A stretch of DNA of 59,072 nucleotides from an uncultured SAR86 cluster bacterium (lineage in GTDB: Bacteria; Pseudomonadota; Gammaproteobacteria; Magnimaribacterales; D2472), in contig CACPON010000004.1 of NCBI GenBank assembly GCA_902635645.1, positions 1 to 59,072 on the forward strand, written 5' to 3'. The translations under genes and the position numbers were made by a program. Within the stretch, counting starts at the first letter, position 1, and each line of letters opens with the position of its first letter. Positions 38,242 to 47,006 of this stretch are shown piece after piece. The notes below the pieces were generated by a model. It saw only the letters and a list, made by a program, of their open reading frames with translations. It did not search any database and was not told the DNA's origin.

Positions 38242-40011
38242 TTACTTTGAAACTGGCAGTGAAAACCAAAACTCTGAACCTTTTTGTGGAGCATTCCTTA
38301 CACCTACGTCACCATTAAGACTATTAGCAAGATTTTTTACAATTGCTAAACCCAATCCGCTTCCTTTTTTTTCAGATGCTCTTGCTTCAGCCGTTCTAAA
38401 GAATCTATCAAATATCAAAGGCTTATCCTCATCTGAAATGCCTTTTCCGCTATCCGTTATTGTCACAACAACATTGTCTTCTTTTTTCTTAGTTTTGGTT
38501 GATATTTCAATTACTGAGTTTTCTTCACTATATTTAAAAGCATTATCTATTAAATTTGTAAGAATACGCTCTAAAGCTTTTTTATCAGCAAGAACTAATT
38601 GAGGTTTTTTTGGACAATTACATTTAATAGAAATATTTTTCTTCTTACCAAGGTGTTTAAGAGAATCAATTACTTGATCAATAGATTCTTTTAAATCAGT
38701 TTCCTCAATAATTAATTTTAGCTCGCCGTGCTCAATTCTTGAAAGATCTAGCAAGTCTGAAACCATTTCTGATAATCTTTCAGAGTTATGTAATATAGCT
38801 TTAGAAAAAACTTTTGCTTGTTTTTTATCGTCTAACGCTCCTTGAAGCAAAGTTTCTGAATTGGCTCTTATAACACTCACTGGAGTTCTAAGCTCATGGG
38901 AAACATTTGATATGAAATCTCGCCTCATTGAACTTAATTGTCTTAACTGGGTTATATCATGTATCACTAAAATAAACTCTTTAGTTGTTTTTGATTGATT
39001 CATCGAAGCTAGAACCCATTTAGTTGTTCTATCACTGTTCTCAATTTCAAATTCAATATCTGCAGATTTTGTTCTTTTAGTTTTTTTGTACAAGCTTTGG
39101 ATTGATTTAATACCTATGTCTTTTATTTGATTGCCAACAAGATCTTCTTTTGAAAGAATTTCTAAAAATTGCTCATTACAGTATGTAACTTCACCTGCTT
39201 TATCTGCAACCATAATACCTTCACCAAGATCATCAAGAACCAAACCAAACTGATCTCTTTGTTTAGCTAAGAGATTAATTTGAGATTTTAGATCTTCTGA
39301 AATTTGTGAAATACTTCTTGCAACGTTACCAAACTCATCAACCCTCTCTGTGGGTAAGGCTTTGATTGAACTTTTCTTCAATGAGCCACTTGCAAGATTG
39401 GATGCTGCGTTTGCTAATTCAGCTATACTCGAATAGGTGTAATTTGCTGCAACTCCACTAGCTATAGTTGCAACCAATAAAGCTACCATAGCAACGAGTA
39501 GAATTGATAAATCGAGACTTTCTATTGCCTGATCAAGATATGTATAGGGAACAGCAATTCTTATAACATTTGGTGATATCTCATTTTTATCTCTAATTGC
39601 AACATACAGCTGTTGTTGGTTTACTGAGCTGCTATATCTTGAGGACCAACCAAAACCGGTTTGCAGTGCCTCAATAAATTCTTCTCTATCGCTATGATTT
39701 TCCAATAAGTCGATTTGATTTTCATCAATATATGAATCACCTATTACCCTTCCATTATTTAAAATTAATGTAACTCTTGAGTTTGATGCATTTCCAAGTC
39801 TATCAGCAATGGAATCAGCATTATTATTTTCTTGAAGCGAGTCTACTTCATCAATATATTCAACTAGCAGTGATGCTTGCTTCTCCAATTGGTCTAAGAT
39901 TTGTTCTTCAAATGTGTTTGTTAAATCTCTCTCAGCAATAATATATGAAATAGTAATGCTTATTGATAGCGATAAGAATATTAATAAAAAGATGCGGGTT
40001 CTTATACCCAT
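38242..40011 (-). CDS. phoR: PhoR-type sensor histidine kinase
   Basis: A 589-residue membrane kinase. One helix at about 7-26, an extracytoplasmic sensing domain of about 140 residues, a second helix at 168-188, HAMP, a PAS domain (about 250-355, with DDLGEGIMVADKAGEVTYCNEQF), HisKA with SNVSHELRTP (His372), and HATPase with N box NLIDNAFKYSE and G boxes DSGKGIS and GSGLGLAIV. E. coli PhoR lacks the large outer domain, so this one resembles the PhoR type of Bacillus and of many marine bacteria. It follows phoB by three bases. Confidence 0.88.
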   Translation of the reverse strand: MGIRTRIFLLIFLSLSISITISYIIAERDLTNTFEEQILDQLEKQASLLVEYIDEVDSLQENNNADSIADRLGNASNSRVTLILNNGRVIGDSYIDENQIDLLENHSDREEFIEALQTGFGWSSRYSSSVNQQQLYVAIRDKNEISPNVIRIAVPYTYLDQAIESLDLSILLVAMVALLVATIASGVAANYTYSSIAELANAASNLASGSLKKSSIKALPTERVDEFGNVARSISQISEDLKSQINLLAKQRDQFGLVLDDLGEGIMVADKAGEVTYCNEQFLEILSKEDLVGNQIKDIGIKSIQSLYKKTKRTKSADIEFEIENSDRTTKWVLASMNQSKTTKEFILVIHDITQLRQLSSMRRDFISNVSHELRTPVSVIRANSETLLQGALDDKKQAKVFSKAILHNSERLSEMVSDLLDLSRIEHGELKLIIEETDLKESIDQVIDSLKHLGKKKNISIKCNCPKKPQLVLADKKALERILTNLIDNAFKYSEENSVIEISTKTKKKEDNVVVTITDSGKGISDEDKPLIFDRFFRTAEARASEKKGSGLGLAIVKNLANSLNGDVGVRNAPQKGSEFWFSLPVSK

Positions 40012-40014
40012 AAA

Positions 40015-40707
40015 TTACTCAGGTGTTCTTGAAAATTTGTAACCCACACCTCTGATAGTTTGAACATATTTACCCATGACTCCAAGTTTTTCTCTGAGTC
40101 TTTTAATATGAGTATCAACTGTTCTGGTTGTTACATCAGCGCTATAACCCCAAACATCAGATAATAATTGGTCTCTTGATTGAACCCTTCCTCTTCGATC
40201 AACTAATTGGCGCAAAAGTTTAAATTCTAAGGCTGTTAATGTAATAGATTCATTATCAACAAATACCTCATGAGAATCTACATCAATTACTAAATCACCA
40301 AATTGCCTTTGTACTTCAAGATTTGCTGATTTTTGATCACCTCTTTTTAAAACCGCTTTTACTCTTAATATTAATTCTCTAACACTAAATGGCTTAGTAA
40401 CATAGTCATCAGCACCCAATTCAAAACCAACAACTTTATCAACTTCATCATCTTTAGCAGTAAGTATGATTATTGGAGTGGTCTTTTTTTCTGAATCTGA
40501 TTTCAACTCTCGGCATAAATCTAACCCCGAGCCGTCAGGTAACATCAGATCAAGCAAAATTAAAGAAAATTGATCAGCGTTTATATAGTTTTTACCCTCA
40601 GAAAGTGAGGAGGCACAAGCAACATCAAAGCCCTCTCTTGATAAATTGTATTCAAGAGTTTTTCTAATATCAGGCTCGTCTTCTATAAGTAATATTTTTT
40701 GCAACAT
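40015..40707 (-). CDS. phoB: PhoB-type response regulator
   Basis: A 230-residue OmpR/PhoB-family regulator. The receiver has acidic residues LLIEDEPD, phospho-acceptor Asp53 in LLDLMLPDGSG, and the conserved Thr and Lys in ILTAKDD and DDYVTKPFS. The winged helix has LTALEFKLLRQLVDRRGRVQSRDQLLSDVWGY and RTVDTHIKRLREKLG. Its pairing with a PAS-containing kinase and the many phosphorus genes nearby support phoB over other OmpR-type regulators. No clear Pho box is seen in front of it. Confidence 0.88.
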   Translation of the reverse strand: MLQKILLIEDEPDIRKTLEYNLSREGFDVACASSLSEGKNYINADQFSLILLDLMLPDGSGLDLCRELKSDSEKKTTPIIILTAKDDEVDKVVGFELGADDYVTKPFSVRELILRVKAVLKRGDQKSANLEVQRQFGDLVIDVDSHEVFVDNESITLTALEFKLLRQLVDRRGRVQSRDQLLSDVWGYSADVTTRTVDTHIKRLREKLGVMGKYVQTIRGVGYKFSRTPE

Positions 40708-40773
40708 AAATAAACCTAAATTGTTTTCTATTTATACTCTTTTTTCTTAAAAGATAAAGTATTTTGTATTAAA

Positions 40774-42450
40774 TTAAATATTCTCTAAAAACTGCTCTCT
40801 AAGGTTTGGTTTATCAAATTTACCCGATCCAACTCTAGGCAGGCTATTTTCATAAAATTTAATATTAACTGGTATTTTAAAAGCGGCTAGTTTTGTTGAT
40901 AAGAACGACTGGAGTTCATCAGTTGATAGTTTTGAATTTTCTCTTAAATAAATAGCTGCGCAAAGAATCTCTCCTAGCCTTTCATCAGGGACTCCGAATA
41001 CGCAAGCTTCAAGAATATCATCATGTTCATATATTGCTCCTTCAACTTCTGGGCATGCGATATTTTCACCGCCACGAATAACGATATCTTTAACTCTATC
41101 TAATATATAGAGGAAAGGGCCATCAAATTTTCCAAGATCACCTGATCTAAACCAACCATCATCACTCATACATTGCTTTGTTGCTTCAGGATCTTTCCAA
41201 TAACCCATCATGTTACCAAGTGACTTAATGGCAACCTCACCAACCTCTCCTTCGGGCAATTCATTCCAATCTTCATCAATTATTTTGATTTCTGTAAGAG
41301 GCGGAACAACTCTTCCAGTTGAATTTGGATGATTTACATATTCATCACCACCACCCAAGGCACCCAATGCATTAGTTTCAGATAAGCCATAACCAATAGC
41401 TGGCCTTGCTTCAAACTCAGCATCTAACTGTTTTACATGCTCAGCAGGTCTTGGAGCGCCGCCTGCACCTAAAGTTTTTAAAGATGATAAATCATAATTT
41501 AATCTTTCAGGATGATTAAGCAATTCCCAAGTCTGTGTAGGAACGCCGGTAATATCTGTTACTTTTTCTTGTTCAATTAACTTTAGAGCTAGTCCGGAAT
41601 CCCATTTTTTCATCATGACAATTTTTCTCCCAACTAGAACAGACATTAATAATCCTGCATGACTTCCAGTAACATGGAATAAAGGAACGCAATGTAAAAT
41701 TACGGATTCTGGGCTTACTATAGCTGCTGCATCTGGATTTTTTTGTGCTTCAACTTGATTCATTACAGATGAAAAGCATGCCCAACTGAACATTGTAGCT
41801 AAGACAGCTTTTTGAGATGACAAAACACCCTTAGGTTTTCCAGTAGATCCTGAGGTGTAATAAATTGTTGCATGATCATTTCTACCAATTTCTACATCTG
41901 GAAATGTCTTATCATGTCCAGAAATAAAATCATCGAAAGATGTAAATGAAGTATCTGGTGTATAGCTGGTAACTATTTTTTTAACATTTGGTAGTGATTC
42001 TAATCCTTGTAATCTTTTTGAATCAGCTATTAATAATTTAGCATCAGAATGATTTAAACCATATATAACTTCAGACGGAACCCACCACGAGTTTAGCGGA
42101 ACGCATACAGCTCCTATGCCCACAATGCCAAAATAGGAATATACAAATTCAGGATTATTTTGCATGCATATTGCCACCCTATCACCCTTTTTAATACCAG
42201 CCTTAATTAATGCATTTCCAGTTTGAGCACTTTTTTCAAAAACTTCCTTATAGGTATGTCTCTCATCCTCATAAATTAAGCATTCTTTATCTGCATGAGC
42301 TAAAGCAAAATCTAAATAGCCTCTGAGGCTATCTGGAAGATTAATGTATTCTTTAAAAGTAACACCATTTTCATTAGTAACTTCTTTAGTTTCAAACATT
42401 TGACCTGGTGCAGTATGTTGATCCAAAATTTCTTGATATAAATCTTTCAT
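40774..42450 (-). CDS. Acyl-CoA synthetase (AMP-forming, FadD-like)
   Basis: A 558-residue adenylate-forming ligase. It has YYTSGSTGKPKG (P-loop), YGLSETNALG (A5), the hinge region SGDLGKFDGPFLYILDRVKDIVIRGGENI, and the C-terminal lysine in LPRVGSGKFDK. It should activate a carboxylic acid to acyl-AMP and load CoA; chain length cannot be told. It stands alone, divergent from ggt. Confidence 0.9.
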   Translation of the reverse strand: MKDLYQEILDQHTAPGQMFETKEVTNENGVTFKEYINLPDSLRGYLDFALAHADKECLIYEDERHTYKEVFEKSAQTGNALIKAGIKKGDRVAICMQNNPEFVYSYFGIVGIGAVCVPLNSWWVPSEVIYGLNHSDAKLLIADSKRLQGLESLPNVKKIVTSYTPDTSFTSFDDFISGHDKTFPDVEIGRNDHATIYYTSGSTGKPKGVLSSQKAVLATMFSWACFSSVMNQVEAQKNPDAAAIVSPESVILHCVPLFHVTGSHAGLLMSVLVGRKIVMMKKWDSGLALKLIEQEKVTDITGVPTQTWELLNHPERLNYDLSSLKTLGAGGAPRPAEHVKQLDAEFEARPAIGYGLSETNALGALGGGDEYVNHPNSTGRVVPPLTEIKIIDEDWNELPEGEVGEVAIKSLGNMMGYWKDPEATKQCMSDDGWFRSGDLGKFDGPFLYILDRVKDIVIRGGENIACPEVEGAIYEHDDILEACVFGVPDERLGEILCAAIYLRENSKLSTDELQSFLSTKLAAFKIPVNIKFYENSLPRVGSGKFDKPNLREQFLENI

Positions 42451-42527
42451 AATAAATTTTTATATATATTAATTAGAAAGAAGTTATTATAACTAAACCT
42501 TCTTATTAGTATATTTATAAAATAAAG

Positions 42528-44309
42528 ATGATAAAAAATCTTAGATTGAAAACTTGGACTAAGCAATCAAAACTAATACATCTTGCATGCTTTATTTTGT
42601 ATTCACTATGTATAGAAGTAGGTGCCAAAGATTTTCAACCTATTGGAACTGTCAATCCATCAAAATATGTTCCTGCTCAAAAACAAATTGCAGAAAGTAA
42701 AAACGGAATGGTTACAACACAACATTTCCTTGCAACAAAAGTTGGAGAGAAAATACTAAACAAAGGTGGAAATGCTTATGATGCAGCTATTGCTGTAGGT
42801 TTCACATTGGCTGTTGTATTGCCAAGAGCTGGAAATATTGGTGGAGGTGGATTTATGGTCATGCATGATTCAGCAACTAATCAAAGCTATTCCATAGATT
42901 ACAGAGAAATGGCTCCAGCTAAATCATTCACCAACATGTATCTGAAAGATGACGGCTCCTTTAATGATGACAAATTATCTACATTTGGATATTTAGCGAG
43001 TGGAGTTCCTGGAACAGTAGCTGGCTTTTGGGAAATTCATCAAAAATTTGGTTCTTTAGATTGGGAGTTGTTGCTAGAAGATGCGATTTATTATGCTGAA
43101 AATGGTTTCGAAATTACTCCATATATGGGAGATATGCTAACAAAATATGAAGAAAAATTGTCATATTTTGAGCCAACAAAAAAAATATTTATGGAACATA
43201 ATCCTGATTTTACAGGTAGTATTCTTGTGCAAAAAGATTTAGCAAATACTTTAAAACTTATTGCCGAAAAAGGTAAGGATGGTTTTTATAAAGGTGAAAT
43301 AGCTAAGAGAATAGCAAATGAAATGCAAAAAAATGGTGGCATGATTACAGAAAATGATTTAACTAACTACAAGCCACAATGGCGAAAGCCTCTCATATCA
43401 GACTATCGCGACAATAAAATTATTACTATGGGCCCACCCTCGTCAGGAGGAGTTCATATAATTCAAATGCTTAACATTCTAGAGAATTATGATCTTAAAT
43501 TAATACAACATAATACTGTTGACTATATAAACTTATTGGCTGAGGTCATGAAATATGCGTATGCTGATAGATCAAAGCATTTAGGTGATCCAGATTTTTT
43601 TGTTGTTCCAATATCAGAAATAACTAATAAAAAATATGCTAAAAGTATTAAAAATAAAATTAAAATTGGTGAATCAACATCATCATCAAAAATATTACCA
43701 GGTTCATTTGAAGAAATTGAAAGTGTTGAAACAACCCATTTTTCAGTGGCTGATAAAAATGGAAATATTGTATCGTCAACCTATACTTTAAACTCAACTT
43801 TTGGCTCAGGAGTTACTATAGAAGGAACTGGAATATTGATGAATAATGAAATGGATGATTTTTCAGCAGCACCTGGTATACCAAACCAATTTGGTCTTCT
43901 TGGAGCTGAGGCAAATGAAATCCAGCCAAAAAAAAGACCCTTAAGCTCAATGACGCCAACAATTGTAATGAGAGATAATAAATTATTTTTTACTACTGGA
44001 AGTCCTGGAGGATCTAGAATAATTTCTGCAGTACTTCAATCAATTTTAAATATTATAGATTTTGAAATGGATCTAGAGGAAGCTAATAAATCTAAGAGAA
44101 TTCATCATCAATGGCAACCTGATATTTTACAAATTGAATTTTCACTTGATAATGATATAAAGCAACAACTTTTGAATTTAAATTATAAAGTTGAAGTAAT
44201 TGATCCAGCTACATGTCTTCAAACAATTATGTTTAAAGATGGCAAATATTACGGGTATGGAGATTTCAGAAGACCAGATGCCTTTGCTTCAGGAGATATA
44301 TATGATTGA
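42528..44309 (+). CDS. ggt: Gamma-glutamyltransferase
   Basis: A 593-residue exported enzyme of glutathione and gamma-glutamyl peptide breakdown. A signal-like start (LIHLACFILYSLCIEVGA) is followed by GMVTTQHFLATKVGEKILNKGGNAYDAAIAVGF and GNIGGGGFMV in the large subunit. The self-cleavage and nucleophile Thr sits in ETTHFSVADKNGNIVSSTYTLN, and the small subunit carries LSSMTPTIV and GSPGGSRII. It matures by autocleavage in the periplasm. The end overlaps a 28-aa ORF by eight bases. Confidence 0.94.
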   Translation: MIKNLRLKTWTKQSKLIHLACFILYSLCIEVGAKDFQPIGTVNPSKYVPAQKQIAESKNGMVTTQHFLATKVGEKILNKGGNAYDAAIAVGFTLAVVLPRAGNIGGGGFMVMHDSATNQSYSIDYREMAPAKSFTNMYLKDDGSFNDDKLSTFGYLASGVPGTVAGFWEIHQKFGSLDWELLLEDAIYYAENGFEITPYMGDMLTKYEEKLSYFEPTKKIFMEHNPDFTGSILVQKDLANTLKLIAEKGKDGFYKGEIAKRIANEMQKNGGMITENDLTNYKPQWRKPLISDYRDNKIITMGPPSSGGVHIIQMLNILENYDLKLIQHNTVDYINLLAEVMKYAYADRSKHLGDPDFFVVPISEITNKKYAKSIKNKIKIGESTSSSKILPGSFEEIESVETTHFSVADKNGNIVSSTYTLNSTFGSGVTIEGTGILMNNEMDDFSAAPGIPNQFGLLGAEANEIQPKKRPLSSMTPTIVMRDNKLFFTTGSPGGSRIISAVLQSILNIIDFEMDLEEANKSKRIHHQWQPDILQIEFSLDNDIKQQLLNLNYKVEVIDPATCLQTIMFKDGKYYGYGDFRRPDAFASGDIYD

Positions 44310-44388
44310 TAAACTCGCTATAATTAGTATGTATGCAATTCCAGCTTTGGTCTTATTGTTTATTTGTTTTCGAATTACTAAAAAGTAA
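44302..44388 (+). CDS. 28-aa membrane peptide overlapping ggt
   Basis: An AGGAG six bases before the ATG at 44302 and a frame of 28 codons, mostly one hydrophobic helix (LAIISMYAIPALVLLFICF) with a basic end RITKK. It starts inside the last codons of ggt and ends 12 bases before the prepilin peptidase gene. The good ribosome site and tight packing favour a real gene; function unknown. Confidence 0.5.
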   Translation: MIDKLAIISMYAIPALVLLFICFRITKK

Positions 44389-44400
44389 ATTTATTTATTA

Positions 44401-45207
44401 ATGGAATTGATTATTTTAGTTTTTCTAATCATGTTATTTCTTTCTATCGGAAGCTTAAGTTCTGTTGTTATACATAGATTAATTTTAATGGAATTTACTG
44501 ATACAAGGCTTAATTTATTTACTCCAAGATCTCACTGCCCTGAATGCAAAAAAAGTATTTCTTTAATTAATTTAATTCCGCTATTTGGTTTTTTAATTCA
44601 AAAAGGTAAATGCGTTAACTGTAAAGTAGCTATTTCATATAAATACCCACTTCATGAATTTATTCATCTAGTTTCGGGTCTATCAATCTATTTTTTATTT
44701 AATATAAATTTATTTTCAATTTTAATTTATATCTTATTTACAATTTTTTATATTCTTTTTGTATGTGACATAGAAAAATTTTATATACCCTTTTACTTAA
44801 ATTTATCAATCTCAATAATAGGTGTATCTGGTGCATATTATGGAAATCTATTTAATATAGATACTTTAAATTTATTAAACACATCACAATTTGAGCTTTC
44901 TTTATATGGCTTTATTGTTGGATATTCAATTTTATGGCTTATAAACTTTTTTTTTAAATTTTTAAAAAAACAAGATGGGATTGGCGGAGGCGATTTTTTA
45001 CTTCTAGGTGGTATAGGCTCTTTAGTTGGTCCAATTAGTTTAGCGCCAGTTATTTTTATAGGCTCATTAGCAACCTTATTTGTGGGGTTGATTGGTAAAT
45101 ATGATTTAAAAAAAGAATTACCATTAGGATCAGGATTCATAATTGGATTATTAATTTATTTATTAATAAAATTTTTTGAACTTTCTTTATTTGGATTAGT
45201 CTTATAG
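44401..45207 (+). CDS. gspO: Prepilin peptidase (GspO/PilD)
   Basis: A 268-residue inner-membrane aspartyl protease that trims and methylates prepilin leaders. It has the cytosolic zinc module with two CxxC pairs (CPEC and CVNC), the first catalytic Asp in VCDIEKFYIP and the second in GIGGGDFLLLGG. It is the only processing enzyme in the window for GspG-K, although it is about 12 kb away from the gsp array. It is the last gene after ggt and a 28-aa ORF; a strong terminator follows. Confidence 0.9.
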   Translation: MELIILVFLIMLFLSIGSLSSVVIHRLILMEFTDTRLNLFTPRSHCPECKKSISLINLIPLFGFLIQKGKCVNCKVAISYKYPLHEFIHLVSGLSIYFLFNINLFSILIYILFTIFYILFVCDIEKFYIPFYLNLSISIIGVSGAYYGNLFNIDTLNLLNTSQFELSLYGFIVGYSILWLINFFFKFLKKQDGIGGGDFLLLGGIGSLVGPISLAPVIFIGSLATLFVGLIGKYDLKKELPLGSGFIIGLLIYLLIKFFELSLFGLVL

Positions 45208-45257
45208 ATAAGACCTTTGAATATCCTCTTTAAATTCAAAAATCCCCTAGGTCGCTA

Positions 45258-45287
45258 AAAAGCAGGTTTTTAACCTGCTTTTTTTTT
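45258..45287 (+). terminator. Rho-independent terminator after gspO
   Basis: AGCAGGTT and AACCTGCT (extended by A-T pairs) form a stem with a TTT loop, followed by nine T. It ends the ggt-gspO transcript. Confidence 0.88.
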
Positions 45288-45340
45288 AATTAATCCTAAA
45301 ATATGATATAAATATAAATAATAAATTTACTCATAACATT

Positions 45341-46084
45341 ATGAAAAACTACTCTCTACTTCTTTTAACTTCTTTAATAATTATTTCTTGTTCTGATGCT
45401 GATCAAAAAGAATCATTAGAACCAGAATCACCTGCATCAAACTATGTAGAATATGTTTGGCATTCAGCTGAAGAAAACTTTAATGCTGAAAACCTAGCTA
45501 CGCTTATCAGTAAATGGAATACTATTATTGACGGATACTCATGTGATATGGATGGAGCAAATATATTAACTCCTACAGAAAAAAGAGAGAATCATGATTT
45601 TGTCTGGGTGCTAAAATGGCCATCAATAGATGCAAGAAATTCATGCTGGGATATATGGACAAATGACTATGCTGCTGATTGGGATAAAACTATCGATGGC
45701 ATTATGTCTTATGATCCAAATAATGCTTTTATGTTTAGTGTAGAAGTTGGTCGTACACCAAAAGAAGAAAATACATCTGGATCTTTTGTTAATACTTTCT
45801 ATTTTTGTAAATTTAATGAAGGTAGTAATATGGATACTTTAGATACTTATAGAGAAGACTTAGCAAAAATTAACAACTTCTCAAACAATCATTGGTATGT
45901 TCTATTAGATCCAACTTTTGATCCAGGACCTTCTGCGCCTGATTTTGTCTGGCTTGACTTATGGGGAAGCGATGAGGATAAAAATAATGATATGAAAATT
46001 TGGGAAGCCACTGATCTTCCCGCTAGAGCGGAATCAATGGTTAATTGTGAAGAATTCAGTAACTATGGTGTTGTCATTAGATAA
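45341..46084 (+). CDS. Lipoprotein of unknown function, paralogue A
   Basis: A 247-residue protein with lipobox IISC at residues 13-16. Two similar halves are visible: DFVWVLKWPSIDARNSCWDIW in the first and DFVWLDLWGSDEDKNNDMKIWEA in the second. Each half ends with a Cys-containing segment. The pattern of short strands and helices with conserved Trp could be a duplicated ferredoxin-like (alpha-beta barrel) fold, but no family was recognised. The lipoprotein at 46240 has the same length and a similar C-terminal half. The 5' region has no obvious partner gene. Confidence 0.75.
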   Translation: MKNYSLLLLTSLIIISCSDADQKESLEPESPASNYVEYVWHSAEENFNAENLATLISKWNTIIDGYSCDMDGANILTPTEKRENHDFVWVLKWPSIDARNSCWDIWTNDYAADWDKTIDGIMSYDPNNAFMFSVEVGRTPKEENTSGSFVNTFYFCKFNEGSNMDTLDTYREDLAKINNFSNNHWYVLLDPTFDPGPSAPDFVWLDLWGSDEDKNNDMKIWEATDLPARAESMVNCEEFSNYGVVIR

Positions 46085-46091
46085 GTAAACT

Positions 46092-46166
46092 TGGAGCGGG
46101 TAGAGAGGATCGAACTCTCATCAAAAGGTTGGAAACCTCTTATAATAGCCATTATACGATACCCGC
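46092..46166 (-). tRNA. tRNA-Gly (anticodon TCC)
   Basis: On the minus strand a 7-bp acceptor (GCGGGTA with TACCCGC), discriminator T and encoded CCA. The anticodon loop is TTTCCAA with TCC in the centre, and the T arm contains GTTCGAT. The D arm ATCGTATAATGGCTATTA matches E. coli tRNA-Gly(TCC) closely. It lies between the ends of the two convergent lipoprotein genes. Confidence 0.93.
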
Positions 46167-46239
46167 TTGCGCACATTATAATAAAAAAAAACTTTAATAT
46201 CTCTATATTTTTAAGAATAAACTATGCGATATTTTTGTT

Positions 46240-46983
46240 TTAAATGAGTTTGTAAGATTTATATTTTTTAGAATCAATACATGTGGCATTTGCAGAAAAT
46301 TCACTTTGTATTTCTGCGGAGTCTTTATTATTGGCCCAATTTTTCAATAATATATCTTCATAGTCTTCAGTATAAAAATAATTTATCCATATAAAACTAT
46401 CATTTTTTGAATTATCTTTAAGGTAGCTAATTGAATATGGGAGATCTATTGTTCTTAGGTTATTAATAAATCTATTTATAGATATTTGAAATGTTCCAAA
46501 ATTATAAGTGTCGTTATATTTGCATCTCAAAATTTCAGCATTGATGAAAGGGTTATTATTATTAATGAGTTCTTCTTTGAGTTTAATACCTTTATGTTGA
46601 AATATTGCAAAAGAACATGATGCAACTTCAGTTATATCATCACTTTTAACGGCGTCAATAAATTTCTTTAATCCCAGTGGATTGTTATTAGAAATTATTG
46701 AAATAATAAAATTAGTTATATTTGTATTATTCTCAGGAAAAAAAATTGAAATATTAAGATTTTCTAACTCTGCTATATTTTTATATTCTTCAATATTTTT
46801 TGAAAAAAAAGATTCTAGGGCAATTAAAGACCCATTTTCATTTAATGTGCAGTCAAATAAATCTTGGGTATAAGAAAAATCAGCTTTAACTAATGAGCTC
46901 AATTTGATTTCATCATTAGATTCATTCTTACTGCAAGCAGAAAGCAATATAATCACTAAAAAAATATTTAAGAGTTTGCGCAT
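46240..46983 (-). CDS. Lipoprotein of unknown function, paralogue B
   Basis: A 247-residue protein with lipobox LLSAC (Cys17). The second half aligns by eye with that of the + strand lipoprotein: RCKYNDTYNF against FCKFNEGSNM, and SFIWINYFYTEDYEDILLKNWA against DFVWLDLWGSDEDKNNDMKIWE, with a matching late Cys. The first half is more diverged. Its start is only 23 bases from the divergent phoD start, so their promoters must overlap or lie inside each other's genes. Function unknown. Confidence 0.72.
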   Translation of the reverse strand: MRKLLNIFLVIILLSACSKNESNDEIKLSSLVKADFSYTQDLFDCTLNENGSLIALESFFSKNIEEYKNIAELENLNISIFFPENNTNITNFIISIISNNNPLGLKKFIDAVKSDDITEVASCSFAIFQHKGIKLKEELINNNNPFINAEILRCKYNDTYNFGTFQISINRFINNLRTIDLPYSISYLKDNSKNDSFIWINYFYTEDYEDILLKNWANNKDSAEIQSEFSANATCIDSKKYKSYKLI

Positions 46984-47006
46984 TTATATATTGTTATACT
47001 TAAAAT

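Noticed and set aside
40708..40773. Pho box in front of phoB
   Set aside because: The region is AT-rich and has no TGTNACA or CTGTCAT-like repeat at 11-base spacing.
46092..46166. Integration site (att) at the tRNA-Gly
   Set aside because: No duplicated tRNA end, integrase or mobile genes were seen on either side.
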